From the NCBI GenBank assembly GCA_021833045.1, contig JAKBGP010000053.1, forward strand, positions 1 through 11,147: a stretch of DNA of 11,147 nucleotides, given 5' to 3'. Below, piece by piece: positions 1 through 7,914 of the stretch (its first letter is position 1; each line of letters starts with the position of its first letter). This DNA is from Thermoplasmata archaeon (lineage in GTDB: Archaea; Thermoplasmatota; Thermoplasmata; Thermoplasmatales; Thermoplasmataceae). The notes beneath the pieces are model-generated. The model had not been told where the DNA came from and searched no databases. It saw only the letters and a program-made list of their open reading frames with translations. A program made the translations under genes and the position numbers.

Positions 1-1
1 T

Positions 2-871
2 GACAGACCAAAGGTAAGGGATAATCCATCTCACCTCCTTTTCGATCTTTTTGGACTGAAAATACTGGGACTTGAGGGATTTGAAAGTACAATATTCAGG
101 AAGGGAAATGAGGAAGTATTCATCGGCGGCGTCAGCAATATGAAGTTATTCAAAAGAGAACAGTTGAAGAATGAATATGACAGGGCAAGCAGGGAAGCAT
201 CGGAGCACAAAATTTCCGTATTTATGTCCCATCAGGCAATATCCCCATTATTCCCTCCGGAAAGCTCAGAGGCAAGGGAAGAAGACCTTCCTGTAAATTA
301 CACATATCTGGCTTTTGGCCATATACACCAGTTCATAAAGAAAAAATTTGGAAGATCCCTCTTCTGTTATGCAGGTTCAACTGAGGTGAAAAGCACAAAT
401 GAGATTTCAGGATTAACAAGACAAGGAAAGGGTGTTAATATTATTGATACAGATGGAGATGAAACAGAGATGGAAAGGGTGATCCTGAAGAGTGTCAGGG
501 TCCAGCGAGATCTTACAGGAACCCTGGATGAATGTCTTGAGAAACTGGACGAACTTAATAATCAGGAATTTGAAAAGAAACCGGTAATCACCATGCATAT
601 ACATGGTAAGCCTAATGTGAAATACATGAGGGAAAAACTTGGTGAATACAGGGAGAAATTCATAATCAGACAGCCCATAATAGAAGAGAATGCAGAGGCT
701 GTTGAAATGTCACCATCTTTTGAAGAAAGTATAGAATCAATATTCACCAAATATTTTGGTGATGAGAAAAAGGGCAACATGGCACTATCAATATACAATT
801 TGATAAAGGAAGGAAAACACAGTGATGAGGATATATTGAAGATCTGTGAGGAGATTTTGAATGATCATTGA
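2..871 (+). CDS. mre11: DNA repair exonuclease/endonuclease Mre11, 3' part (5' end outside window)
   Basis: Nuclease subunit of the Mre11-Rad50 complex, which resects and trims DNA double-strand breaks using two bound Mn ions. The frame is open to the left edge, so Met at 140 is internal. About 289 residues are visible. The sequence begins with D-R-P, which I infer is the Asp of phosphodiesterase motif III (GNHD); motifs I-III would then lie just upstream, with roughly 85 residues missing. Seen directly are motif IV, SHQ with His77 of the visible part (codon at 230), and motif V, GHIH at residues 106-109 (317-328). These are metal and catalytic ligands. They are followed by the capping domain and a C-terminal helical tail that, in the family, binds the Rad50 coiled coil. 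The 3' end overlaps rad50 by 11 nt, indicating translational coupling. The identity is secure from motif order plus the rad50 neighbour. Confidence 0.93.
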   Translation, partial: DRPKVRDNPSHLLFDLFGLKILGLEGFESTIFRKGNEEVFIGGVSNMKLFKREQLKNEYDRASREASEHKISVFMSHQAISPLFPPESSEAREEDLPVNYTYLAFGHIHQFIKKKFGRSLFCYAGSTEVKSTNEISGLTRQGKGVNIIDTDGDETEMERVILKSVRVQRDLTGTLDECLEKLDELNNQEFEKKPVITMHIHGKPNVKYMREKLGEYREKFIIRQPIIEENAEAVEMSPSFEESIESIFTKYFGDEKKGNMALSIYNLIKEGKHSDEDILKICEEILNDH

Positions 872-3566
872 AAATGTGAAGATGGAAAATTTCCTATCAC
901 ACAGTCATAGTGATGTAAATCTTGGTACTGGAATTAACATCATACTGGGGCAGAATGGATCAGGAAAATCATCCATCTTTGAGGCAATAAAGGTCGCATT
1001 CTTCGGTCAGGGAGAGAGTGAGAGAAAGAGAGTTGTTTCATACAATTCAACAATGGCAAATATACAGGTCAGGTTCAGAATAGGTACTCATGAATATGAG
1101 ATATACAGACAGATAGAAAATAAAAAGGACAGAGAGACTACAAGAAGCGCTGCACTTCTTATGGATGGGCAGAAGTTAGCAGAAGGTGCAAGTGCGGTCT
1201 CTAATGAAATTCAGAACATTATGGGCATTTCAAAAAGTGCCTTCATAAATTCAATTTATGTTGATCAGGGGCAAATAGATTCACTTGTTAAAGAATCACC
1301 AGCCGAAAGAAAGGATGTGTTCAATGAGATCATTGGATTAAAAAATTACGATAAGGCGTTTAGCGAGGTTGACAGAATTGTTAAAGGCATGTCTGAAAGG
1401 ATCGGCCAGTATGAATATCTCACAGATGATCTTAAAAAGACAAATGATGAGAAGGCCAGAAAGGAGGAAGAACTTAAAAATGTGATTCTGGAGGAAAATA
1501 AGAATCGTCTGGATATGGATCAGACGGAAAGGCTGAAAGATAACATAAACGAAAAACACCGGAAATTTATTGAAAAAGACGCTAAATTGCATTCCCAAAT
1601 AGAATCCGCAGAAAAAGCAAAGAAAGAGATGGATGAACTGGAGAGGAAGATTGTTGATTTAAGAGAAGGCCTGAAAAATCTTGATTCTCTAAAAAGAAAG
1701 CAGATTGAACTGGAAAATAGCGATCTCTATCTTAATGGGGATAAAATAACACTTATAGAACAGAGCCTCAGGCAAATTGAGGATGAAAAAAATCAGATAA
1801 ATCAGCTGGAAAAAGAGCTTGAAAGTTTAAGGGAATCCGCGAAAGAAATAAATTCGCTAAATAAAAGGTATAGCGAACTGAATTCTAAAATAAAGGAAAT
1901 AGAAGAAAAGGAAAAGGAGAGAGAACAGACTTCAGAGGGAAATTACAAATACATAAACCTTGAGAAGGAAGTTGGGAAAAAATTGTCTGAAGTTGAGAAA
2001 AGTAAAAAAATGTTAAAAGAAATTGAAAAAAGCCTACCTGAGAGGATTGTGTCTCAAAAAATGTCATTTGATGATGTTGAAGAGGAAATAAAGAAACTCA
2101 GAACTGAAGAAAGTGAGAAGGCATCGGAAATTGCTACCTGCAGTACAGTAATTAAAAGATTGACAGATGAAATCACTAAATTAAAAGCGAAAATAGATGA
2201 ACTGGAAAATGAACGACAGTGCCCACTGTGTGGTCAGGAACTCACCCAGGAGCACAGGTCAAGGGTTATGGAAGAATACAGAACCCAAATTGAGAAATCA
2301 GAGGAGGAGATAAACTCAAATAAAAGTAAGCAGAGTGCACTCAGAAAAAAGATAGAAAACCTTAATGCTAGTATTGAAGCATTTTCATCAAATTACGTGA
2401 GAAATTATTTCAAGATAAATGATGACATTAGTCGAACTGAAAAAGAAATAAACTCTATGCAGAATGATCTTAATGGAACAAGAGATGCACACATAAAATA
2501 CGAACAAATTTTATCATTCTTGAAGGATAGCGAAAAAATAAAGATAGAATTCAGGGAGCTGGAAAGCAAAATGTCAGGCTTGAGAGGTACTGTTGAATCT
2601 CTAAATAAACAGGATATACCTGAAAAGATTAATGCAAGGAGAAAAAAGATTGATGAAATCGAAACGGATATTAAATCCAACCAAAAATCATACTCTCTCT
2701 GGCAACAGGGAAAAAGATCACAGGATTTTGATAAATTGAAGAAAGCAATTATGGAACTGAAAGTGGAGATAGAGTCGTATTTGCGTCAGGAAGATTCCTT
2801 GAAAGATGCAAAGACAAGGCAGGACTCTTTGAGAGTTTTAATTGAAAATGCTAATACAGAAATTGGAAAATTAAAAGAAGAGATAAATCAGTTCGGTGAT
2901 ATAGAAAGAGAGTTATCAGACATAAATTCGAGGTATAGCGATCTTGTGGAAAGGAGAGTAAATCTTACCGGTCAAAAATCATCACTGAATACATCCATTC
3001 AGGATCTTGAAAAGAATATTGAGAAGTTTAAGGGAGATCTTGAAGAGATAGAAAGGACAAAGAAACTTCATGATTTTCTAGTTCTTGTAAAGAAAGCATT
3101 CAACAGAGACGGAATACCACAGCTCATAAGACAGATGGCACTGGAGTCAATTAACTCCATAACAAGGAACCTAATCTCAAGATTCAACCTCAACATGGAA
3201 GATATCAGGATATCAGATGATCTGAATGTTGATATAATGCAGTATGGTGAGGTGAAAAATATCACTCAGCTAAGTGGTGGTGAAAAGACCGCGGTTTCCA
3301 TTGCAATGAGACTGGCCATAGCCAAATATCTTGGAAGGAATATAAGCACCATCATGATGGATGAACCAACAATTTACCTCGATGAAGAGAGGCGTAATGA
3401 CCTGCGCGAAATACTTCAATACGCCATGAAGGATCTGAGCGATGAGGGAATATTTCCTCAGATTGTCATAATAACTCATCACACAGAACTTGAAACCGCT
3501 GCAGATATTTCACTGCATGTGAGTAAAGTTGATGGAAGATCTGTTGTTGAGAACAGTTCTTACTGA
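861..3566 (+). CDS. rad50: DNA double-strand break repair ATPase Rad50
   Basis: SMC-like ATPase partner of Mre11; it tethers DNA ends and gates the nuclease by ATP-driven closure. At 901 residues it has normal archaeal length. Walker A (GQNGSGKS) lies at residues 30-37, followed by a Q-loop region (YVDQGQ). A long Glu/Lys-rich coiled coil spans about 160-740, interrupted by the zinc hook Cys454-Pro-Leu-Cys457. The C-terminal lobe carries the ABC signature LSGGE (804-808), Walker B IMMDEP (831-836), D-loop residues LD (840-841) and the switch His pair 873-874. All catalytic elements are intact. The ATG at 861 has a Shine-Dalgarno-like GAGGAG at 848-853 inside the mre11 end. Archaeal rad50 is usually downstream of mre11, as here. 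The stop codon overlaps the end of the convergent sufU gene by 7 nt. Confidence 0.97.
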   Translation: MIIENVKMENFLSHSHSDVNLGTGINIILGQNGSGKSSIFEAIKVAFFGQGESERKRVVSYNSTMANIQVRFRIGTHEYEIYRQIENKKDRETTRSAALLMDGQKLAEGASAVSNEIQNIMGISKSAFINSIYVDQGQIDSLVKESPAERKDVFNEIIGLKNYDKAFSEVDRIVKGMSERIGQYEYLTDDLKKTNDEKARKEEELKNVILEENKNRLDMDQTERLKDNINEKHRKFIEKDAKLHSQIESAEKAKKEMDELERKIVDLREGLKNLDSLKRKQIELENSDLYLNGDKITLIEQSLRQIEDEKNQINQLEKELESLRESAKEINSLNKRYSELNSKIKEIEEKEKEREQTSEGNYKYINLEKEVGKKLSEVEKSKKMLKEIEKSLPERIVSQKMSFDDVEEEIKKLRTEESEKASEIATCSTVIKRLTDEITKLKAKIDELENERQCPLCGQELTQEHRSRVMEEYRTQIEKSEEEINSNKSKQSALRKKIENLNASIEAFSSNYVRNYFKINDDISRTEKEINSMQNDLNGTRDAHIKYEQILSFLKDSEKIKIEFRELESKMSGLRGTVESLNKQDIPEKINARRKKIDEIETDIKSNQKSYSLWQQGKRSQDFDKLKKAIMELKVEIESYLRQEDSLKDAKTRQDSLRVLIENANTEIGKLKEEINQFGDIERELSDINSRYSDLVERRVNLTGQKSSLNTSIQDLEKNIEKFKGDLEEIERTKKLHDFLVLVKKAFNRDGIPQLIRQMALESINSITRNLISRFNLNMEDIRISDDLNVDIMQYGEVKNITQLSGGEKTAVSIAMRLAIAKYLGRNISTIMMDEPTIYLDEERRNDLREILQYAMKDLSDEGIFPQIVIITHHTELETAADISLHVSKVDGRSVVENSSY

Positions 3567-3949
3567 GAATTTTTACTCTTATAATCTTTTATCATTTTAA
3601 TCAGAGCATCATAGGACAGAAGGGCACACTTCTCTCTTGCAGGTCCAAGTGTTAGCCCAAGATTTCCAAGGACCTCGGTTTTTTTCATGTCCATAACAGT
3701 TTCAATGCTTTTTCCCTCAACATTTTCTGATAGAATTGACGCAGAAGCAACACTAATAAGGCAACCCTTTGCAACATATTTAATATCCTTGATCTTTCCT
3801 TCGCCAATCTTTACATACATGGCTATGGTATCACCACATGTTGGATTTGTTTCCATTATCTGCTCATCTGGATTTTCTATCTTACCAAAGTTCCTTGGTT
3901 CCTGATAATGCTCATCTATTATTGCGCTGTATACTATATCATCACTCAT
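3560..3949 (-). CDS. sufU: Fe-S cluster scaffold / sulfur acceptor, SufU/IscU family
   Basis: Small 129-residue protein that takes persulfide sulfur from SufS or holds a nascent cluster. The family signature is clear: HYQEPRN near the N-terminus, NPTCGD (Cys38, Asp40), KGCLIS (Cys63) and REKC (Cys108). These are the three Cys and one Asp that bind zinc or cluster. Cys63 to Cys108 spacing is 45, as in IscU (43). The extra segment of about 18-20 residues found between these Cys in Bacillus-type SufU is absent. Yet the residue before the third Cys is Lys with Arg two before it, a SufU feature, where IscU has His. The IscU LPPVK chaperone-binding motif is not present. The start is ATG in an ATGA overlap with the sufS stop, with an SD-like GAGGATGAT upstream. 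It is the last gene of the suf operon. Whether it works as zinc sulfurtransferase or true scaffold cannot be read from sequence. Confidence 0.92.
   Translation of the reverse strand: MSDDIVYSAIIDEHYQEPRNFGKIENPDEQIMETNPTCGDTIAMYVKIGEGKIKDIKYVAKGCLISVASASILSENVEGKSIETVMDMKKTEVLGNLGLTLGPAREKCALLSYDALIKMIKDYKSKNSQ
3570..3574 (+). terminator. possible T-run terminator of mre11-rad50
   Basis: Five T residues begin 4 nt after the rad50 stop, followed by further T-rich clusters up to about 3597 (TCTTTT, ATTTT). A short inverted repeat AGAA-CAG-TTCT sits at 3550-3560. Archaeal RNA polymerase can terminate on T-runs alone. This region is also the antisense of the sufU 3' coding end, so the T-richness may simply reflect Lys/Asn/Asp codons there. 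Confidence 0.35.
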
Positions 3950-5208
3950 CTTACAATCATCCTCTTTTCTATTTTTTCTATGGAATCAAACAGGTGATCC
4001 ACATCCTCTTTGTCATTGTATATGTAGAATGAAGCCCTTGCAGTGGCATAAACACCAAGAGCAACGGTCATAGGCATGGCACAGTGATGACCTGATCTGA
4101 GTTCTACACCCTCGATCCTGTCGGCCATATGTGAAATGTCATGGGGATGCACCTCATTTCCAAATGGTTTATCACTTTCTATCTTCTTTCTGATGTTAAA
4201 TGTGAAAATTCCAGCCTTAATATCAGGATCTCTGGGGCCATAGCTTATTAGATCATCCATGTTCAATTCGTCTTCTCTTTTTAGAACGTATGAAATAATA
4301 TCCCTTTCATGTTCTCGAATATTTTCCATTCCCAGTTTTTTTAAATAATCAACTGCTGCGGACAGACCTATTGACCCTTCTATATTTGGTGTGCCTGCCT
4401 CGAACTTTTCTGGCACGTCTGCTGGAATAAAATGATCTTCATATACCTCCTTTATCATCTCTCCACCACCCATGTAAGGTGGCATTTCGTTAAGTATTTC
4501 TTCAGTTCCATACAAACATCCTATGCCAGATGGTCCCAGCATCTTATGCCCGGAAAAGGCCAATAAATCGCACTGCAGTTTGTTCACGTCCACTGGCATA
4601 TGTGGAACGCTTTGGGCACCATCTATAACCAGCTTTATTCCCAGATTGTGAAGGTGTTTTCCCATATCGTTTAGATCGTTGATTGTACCAAGAATGTTTG
4701 AACACTGGGTCAGTGACACAACCTTTGTTCTTGGGCTCAGATGTTCTTCAACCATTTTCCAGTCAATCCTGTCTTTCTCCCCATTATCTATAAATTTCAG
4801 ATTAAGGTTCCTGGCAACCGTCTGTATCTGCCATGGTACAATGTTTGAATGGTGTTCCATTCTTGAAATTAGTACCTCATCCCCTTCCTTTAGCATGGAT
4901 GTAAGACCCGATGCTGCAAGATTGAGTGCCTCCGTTGCATTCCTCACAAATATAATTTGATTCTCGGATGCCCCTATGAATTTAGCAACATTCTCTCTTG
5001 ACCTGTTGTACAGATCTGTCGCCTCTTCTCCTACCCTGTAAACACCCCTGTGAACATTAGAATTATGATTCTCATAAAAATCAACTATGGAGTCAATAAC
5101 AGATTTTGGCTTCTGGGTTGTGGCAGCATTGTCCAGATAAACAATGTTTTCCCTCTCAAATCTTTTGAAAATAGGAAAATCTTTTCTTATTTCTTCTACA
5201 TTGATCAA
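3946..5208 (-). CDS. sufS: Cysteine desulfurase SufS (group II, PLP-dependent)
   Basis: Converts L-cysteine to alanine plus an enzyme persulfide, the sulfur source for cluster assembly. At 420 residues it is full length for class-V aminotransferase-fold SufS. Seen in order are the N-terminal LDNAATTQKP, NVHRGV, the cofactor-stacking His120 in EHHSN, Asp196 in DGAQS (pyridine N contact), the Schiff-base Lys222 in SGHKMLGPSG, and the catalytic Cys376 in RSGHHCAMP. That last motif, with a short active-site loop, marks SufS/CsdA rather than IscS. The start is TTG at 5206-5208. No ATG or GTG lies near it, and the following residues (NVEEIRKDFP) align with known SufS N-termini. The SD is weak (AAGG about 8 nt upstream). 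It lies 31 nt after sufD and overlaps sufU by 4 nt (ATGA). SufU downstream is its expected sulfur acceptor. Confidence 0.95.
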   Translation of the reverse strand: MINVEEIRKDFPIFKRFERENIVYLDNAATTQKPKSVIDSIVDFYENHNSNVHRGVYRVGEEATDLYNRSRENVAKFIGASENQIIFVRNATEALNLAASGLTSMLKEGDEVLISRMEHHSNIVPWQIQTVARNLNLKFIDNGEKDRIDWKMVEEHLSPRTKVVSLTQCSNILGTINDLNDMGKHLHNLGIKLVIDGAQSVPHMPVDVNKLQCDLLAFSGHKMLGPSGIGCLYGTEEILNEMPPYMGGGEMIKEVYEDHFIPADVPEKFEAGTPNIEGSIGLSAAVDYLKKLGMENIREHERDIISYVLKREDELNMDDLISYGPRDPDIKAGIFTFNIRKKIESDKPFGNEVHPHDISHMADRIEGVELRSGHHCAMPMTVALGVYATARASFYIYNDKEDVDHLFDSIEKIEKRMIVR

Positions 5209-5239
5209 ATTAGTCGCCTTGATATATAATGTATGTGTT

Positions 5240-6451
5240 TTAAAAATTTATATCCTTTGAATATTCCTGCACGGTTTCGACAAATTTTTTGTTGTTAGAT
5301 TTTTCTATAATGGATTCTATAAAGCCTCCTGTTATGAGAGTAGTTGCAGTTTTCTCATCTATTCCCCTGCTTTCTAAGTAAAGGATCTGTTCTTTATCCA
5401 CACTGCTGATAGCTGAACCATGCTTTGATCTGGTGTTATTGTTTCTGATGATCAACGCAGGTTTAGAGTTTGCATATCCTTCCTTTGAAAGCAAAAGTAT
5501 CTTTGAATCGTAAAATCCTGTTGAAAGAATGCTTGGTAATTCAATATCTATATTTCCCCTGTGAATTGTTGTACTTGATGCCTTGACAACCCCTCTGACC
5601 TTAATGTCAGCAGAGGTACTCTTTCCGATCTGGAAGCTGCTGTCTCTGACATCAATGGCCTGATGCCCATTACTAAAGCTTGCACCGAATACCCTGTAAT
5701 CAGATTCATCCCCTTCCTGTGTCGATTCATTTACAAACAGTAATTTTCCTGAACCGTGATTCACGTGGAATATCTTGAAATTGGAAGACTTTTCCTGAAA
5801 TGTTCTGACAAATGTAATGTCATTCACTGCTGTGTTCTTGTCCTGAAGATAATTATATTCAAGGGATGCACCTTCATCGAGGAATATGTATGTAGCCTTC
5901 CCCTGTGTTGGATTGCCTGATGCTTCACCTTCGGTGTACCTGGATTCAACAATATTTACCTTTGAGAATTTCCCAATTAATATAATGTTCTTCTCAGAAC
6001 CTGAATCCATACCATCATTGTATGCATCTATGGTGAGCTTAACACTTTTATCGCCATCGATCTTTACAAAGTAGCCTCCACTCCATGATGCGTTTATCAG
6101 AAACTCCTCTCTTTCCTTTCCCTTCTTTTCCCAAACTATAGAAGGAAGTTCACTCAATACATCAGTAATATTACTTATTTTTACCCCGGACACTTCCTTC
6201 TTGGAAATAATCCTGCCGTTGCCTATCATTACGTCGCATTCGCTGCCCTTTAAGGCTGGCTTAAGTGGTTTGTATAATCCTGTTGCCATTCTTTCAAGGT
6301 CTTTTTCTGAAATATCCACATAATCCTTGACTGTGGGACTTTCCTTGTACGACCTTTTTGGTGTTTTAAGATAATTCAGGAATGAATCCTGTCTGAAATC
6401 ATAGGCAGGATCTTTTAGTCTTGTTTTTAAAAGATCAGAAAACTGTTCCAT
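5240..6451 (-). CDS. sufD: Fe-S cluster assembly protein SufD
   Basis: A 403-residue beta-helix subunit of the SufBCD scaffold; it pairs with SufB and contacts SufC. The N-terminal third is a divergent helical domain. From about residue 115 the SufB/SufD core begins (INASWSGGYF), and the C-terminal helical segment (VDKEQILYLESRGIDE) is the SufC-binding region typical of both paralogues. Residues 342-345 (SKHG) hold His344, matching the cluster-building His360 of E. coli SufD. Cys358 of E. coli SufD is replaced by Ser. Only one Cys (Cys72) is present, in line with SufD rather than SufB. The ATG at 6451 follows the sufB stop by 6 nt, with an SD-like GGATGATC overlapping the sufB end. It could be called a second SufB-family protein, but the gene order and low Cys content favour SufD. 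Confidence 0.9.
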   Translation of the reverse strand: MEQFSDLLKTRLKDPAYDFRQDSFLNYLKTPKRSYKESPTVKDYVDISEKDLERMATGLYKPLKPALKGSECDVMIGNGRIISKKEVSGVKISNITDVLSELPSIVWEKKGKEREEFLINASWSGGYFVKIDGDKSVKLTIDAYNDGMDSGSEKNIILIGKFSKVNIVESRYTEGEASGNPTQGKATYIFLDEGASLEYNYLQDKNTAVNDITFVRTFQEKSSNFKIFHVNHGSGKLLFVNESTQEGDESDYRVFGASFSNGHQAIDVRDSSFQIGKSTSADIKVRGVVKASSTTIHRGNIDIELPSILSTGFYDSKILLLSKEGYANSKPALIIRNNNTRSKHGSAISSVDKEQILYLESRGIDEKTATTLITGGFIESIIEKSNNKKFVETVQEYSKDINF

Positions 6452-6457
6452 GAAAGA

Positions 6458-7900
6458 TCATCCTACTGCTCCCAGTTTGTTCATTTCAAGTTTTACCAGT
6501 CTGTTCATTTCAATGGCAAATTCCATTGGAATTTCTTTCATTACATCATCCAGAAAACCAAGAACAATCATGGAGCTTGCCTCGTCCTCTGAGAGTCCTC
6601 TTGATCTTAGATATGTAAGTTCCTCTGTTCCTATCTTTCCAACGCTTGCCTCATGGGAGAATGTTGCAGTGGGTTCATATATCTCATCGTGTGGGAATGT
6701 TAGTGACTGAGAATCGTCGTTTATCAGAAGGGCATCACACTGTACCTTGCTTCTTGAGTCAATTGCCCCCTTGTTCATTCTAAGGAGTCCCCTGTATATT
6801 GCCTTTCCGTCCTCAATACTTATGCTCTTTGCAATTATTTTTGATGTTGTGTGAGGAGCTAGATGTATGGCCTTTGCGCCCGTATCCTTTATTGTTCCGG
6901 CACCCGCAAGTGAAATATTCAGGTTTGATGTAGATGCATATGGTCCTCTCAGATAGGATGATGGATATATCATTGTTATCTTGGATCCGAGTGATCCTCC
7001 GACCCATTCCATTTTTGCCCTTTCGTCTACCCAGGCTCTCTTTGTTGGCATATTGTATACACTCTTTGACCAGTTCTGCACACTTGTATATCTCACATCT
7101 GAATCTTTTTGTGCATATATCTCAACAATTGCGCTGTGAAGTGAATCCTTGTCCCATCTGGGTGCTGTGCATCCTTCGATGTAATGAACCTTGGAACCTT
7201 CATCTCCCACTACTATTGTGTGTTCGAATTGTCCAGTGCTTTCATTGTTCATTCTGAAGTATGTCTGCAGAGGCATATCTATATGAACGCCCTTGGGCAC
7301 ATACAGGAATGACCCTCCACTCCATACTGCTCCATTAAGTGCTGCAAACTTATTATCAGTGAATGGAACTGCCTTGCAGAAATAGTCCTTTACAAGGTCC
7401 GGATGGTTCTTTACAGCCGAATCAAGATCCATGAAAACAACTCCCTTATCTTCCCATACCTTTTTCAGTGAATGATACACACCCTCGCTTTCGTACTGTG
7501 CAACTGATCCTGCAAGATATTTTTGCTCCATTTCTGGTATTCCCAGTTTCTGGAATGTATCCTTTATCTGATCTGGCACATCATCCCAGTTCTGGGATGT
7601 TCTCTCATCTGGTCTGTTATAGTAAGTGGTGTTTTCCCAGTCTATGCCGGACAAATCAGGTCCCCATGTTGGCATGGGCTTCGATTGAAATATTTCTAAC
7701 GCTTTCAATCTCATCCTTCTCATCCAGTCTGGTTCTTTCTTAATCTCTGAAATCTCCTCTACTACAGACTTATTCAGTCCCTTTCCTGTGGAATAAACAG
7801 GGCTGAATTTATCATGAAATTCCCAGTCTGAAGCCTTGGAACCTTTCAAACTTTCAACTAATCTTTCTATTTCTTCTTCCTTTGTTAACTCAACTTCCAT
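6458..7900 (-). CDS. sufB: Fe-S cluster assembly scaffold protein SufB
   Basis: Main scaffold subunit of the SufBCD complex, about 480 residues as expected. The core includes LNGAVWSGGSF, the conserved YIEGCTAPRW (Cys244 in 480-residue numbering, the sulfur-accepting Cys254 in E. coli), WVGGSLGSK, VQCDALLI (Cys388), FSHEASVGKIG and a C-terminal MEFAIEMNRLVKLEM. Glu460 matches E. coli Glu434. The position of E. coli Cys405 is Leu431 here. The N-terminal CxxCxxxC of proteobacterial SufB is absent, so the protein is of the shorter Gram-positive/archaeal type. I chose ATG at 7900, not 7921: a near-perfect SD (AAGGAGTGAT) sits about 5 nt before it and overlaps the sufC stop, while the 7921 start would lie inside sufC without an evident SD. 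The gap to sufC is 5 nt and to sufD 6 nt, so the three are surely one transcript. Confidence 0.95.
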   Translation of the reverse strand: MEVELTKEEEIERLVESLKGSKASDWEFHDKFSPVYSTGKGLNKSVVEEISEIKKEPDWMRRMRLKALEIFQSKPMPTWGPDLSGIDWENTTYYNRPDERTSQNWDDVPDQIKDTFQKLGIPEMEQKYLAGSVAQYESEGVYHSLKKVWEDKGVVFMDLDSAVKNHPDLVKDYFCKAVPFTDNKFAALNGAVWSGGSFLYVPKGVHIDMPLQTYFRMNNESTGQFEHTIVVGDEGSKVHYIEGCTAPRWDKDSLHSAIVEIYAQKDSDVRYTSVQNWSKSVYNMPTKRAWVDERAKMEWVGGSLGSKITMIYPSSYLRGPYASTSNLNISLAGAGTIKDTGAKAIHLAPHTTSKIIAKSISIEDGKAIYRGLLRMNKGAIDSRSKVQCDALLINDDSQSLTFPHDEIYEPTATFSHEASVGKIGTEELTYLRSRGLSEDEASSMIVLGFLDDVMKEIPMEFAIEMNRLVKLEMNKLGAVG

Positions 7901-7904
7901 CTTT

Positions 7905-7914
7905 ATCACTCCTT
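7905..7914 (-). promoter_or_regulatory. Shine-Dalgarno site that sets the sufB start
   Basis: On the - strand this reads AAGGAGTGAT, nearly complementary to the archaeal 16S rRNA 3' end (anti-SD CACCUCC type). It ends 4 nt before the ATG at 7900 and contains the TGA stop of sufC. It decides between the two in-frame ATGs at 7921 and 7900 in favour of 7900 and couples sufB translation to sufC. Confidence 0.75.

Noticed and set aside
140..142. Met at 140 as the mre11 start
   Set aside because: The frame is open to the window edge, and the residues before it fit Mre11 just after motif III, so the gene is cut by the window.
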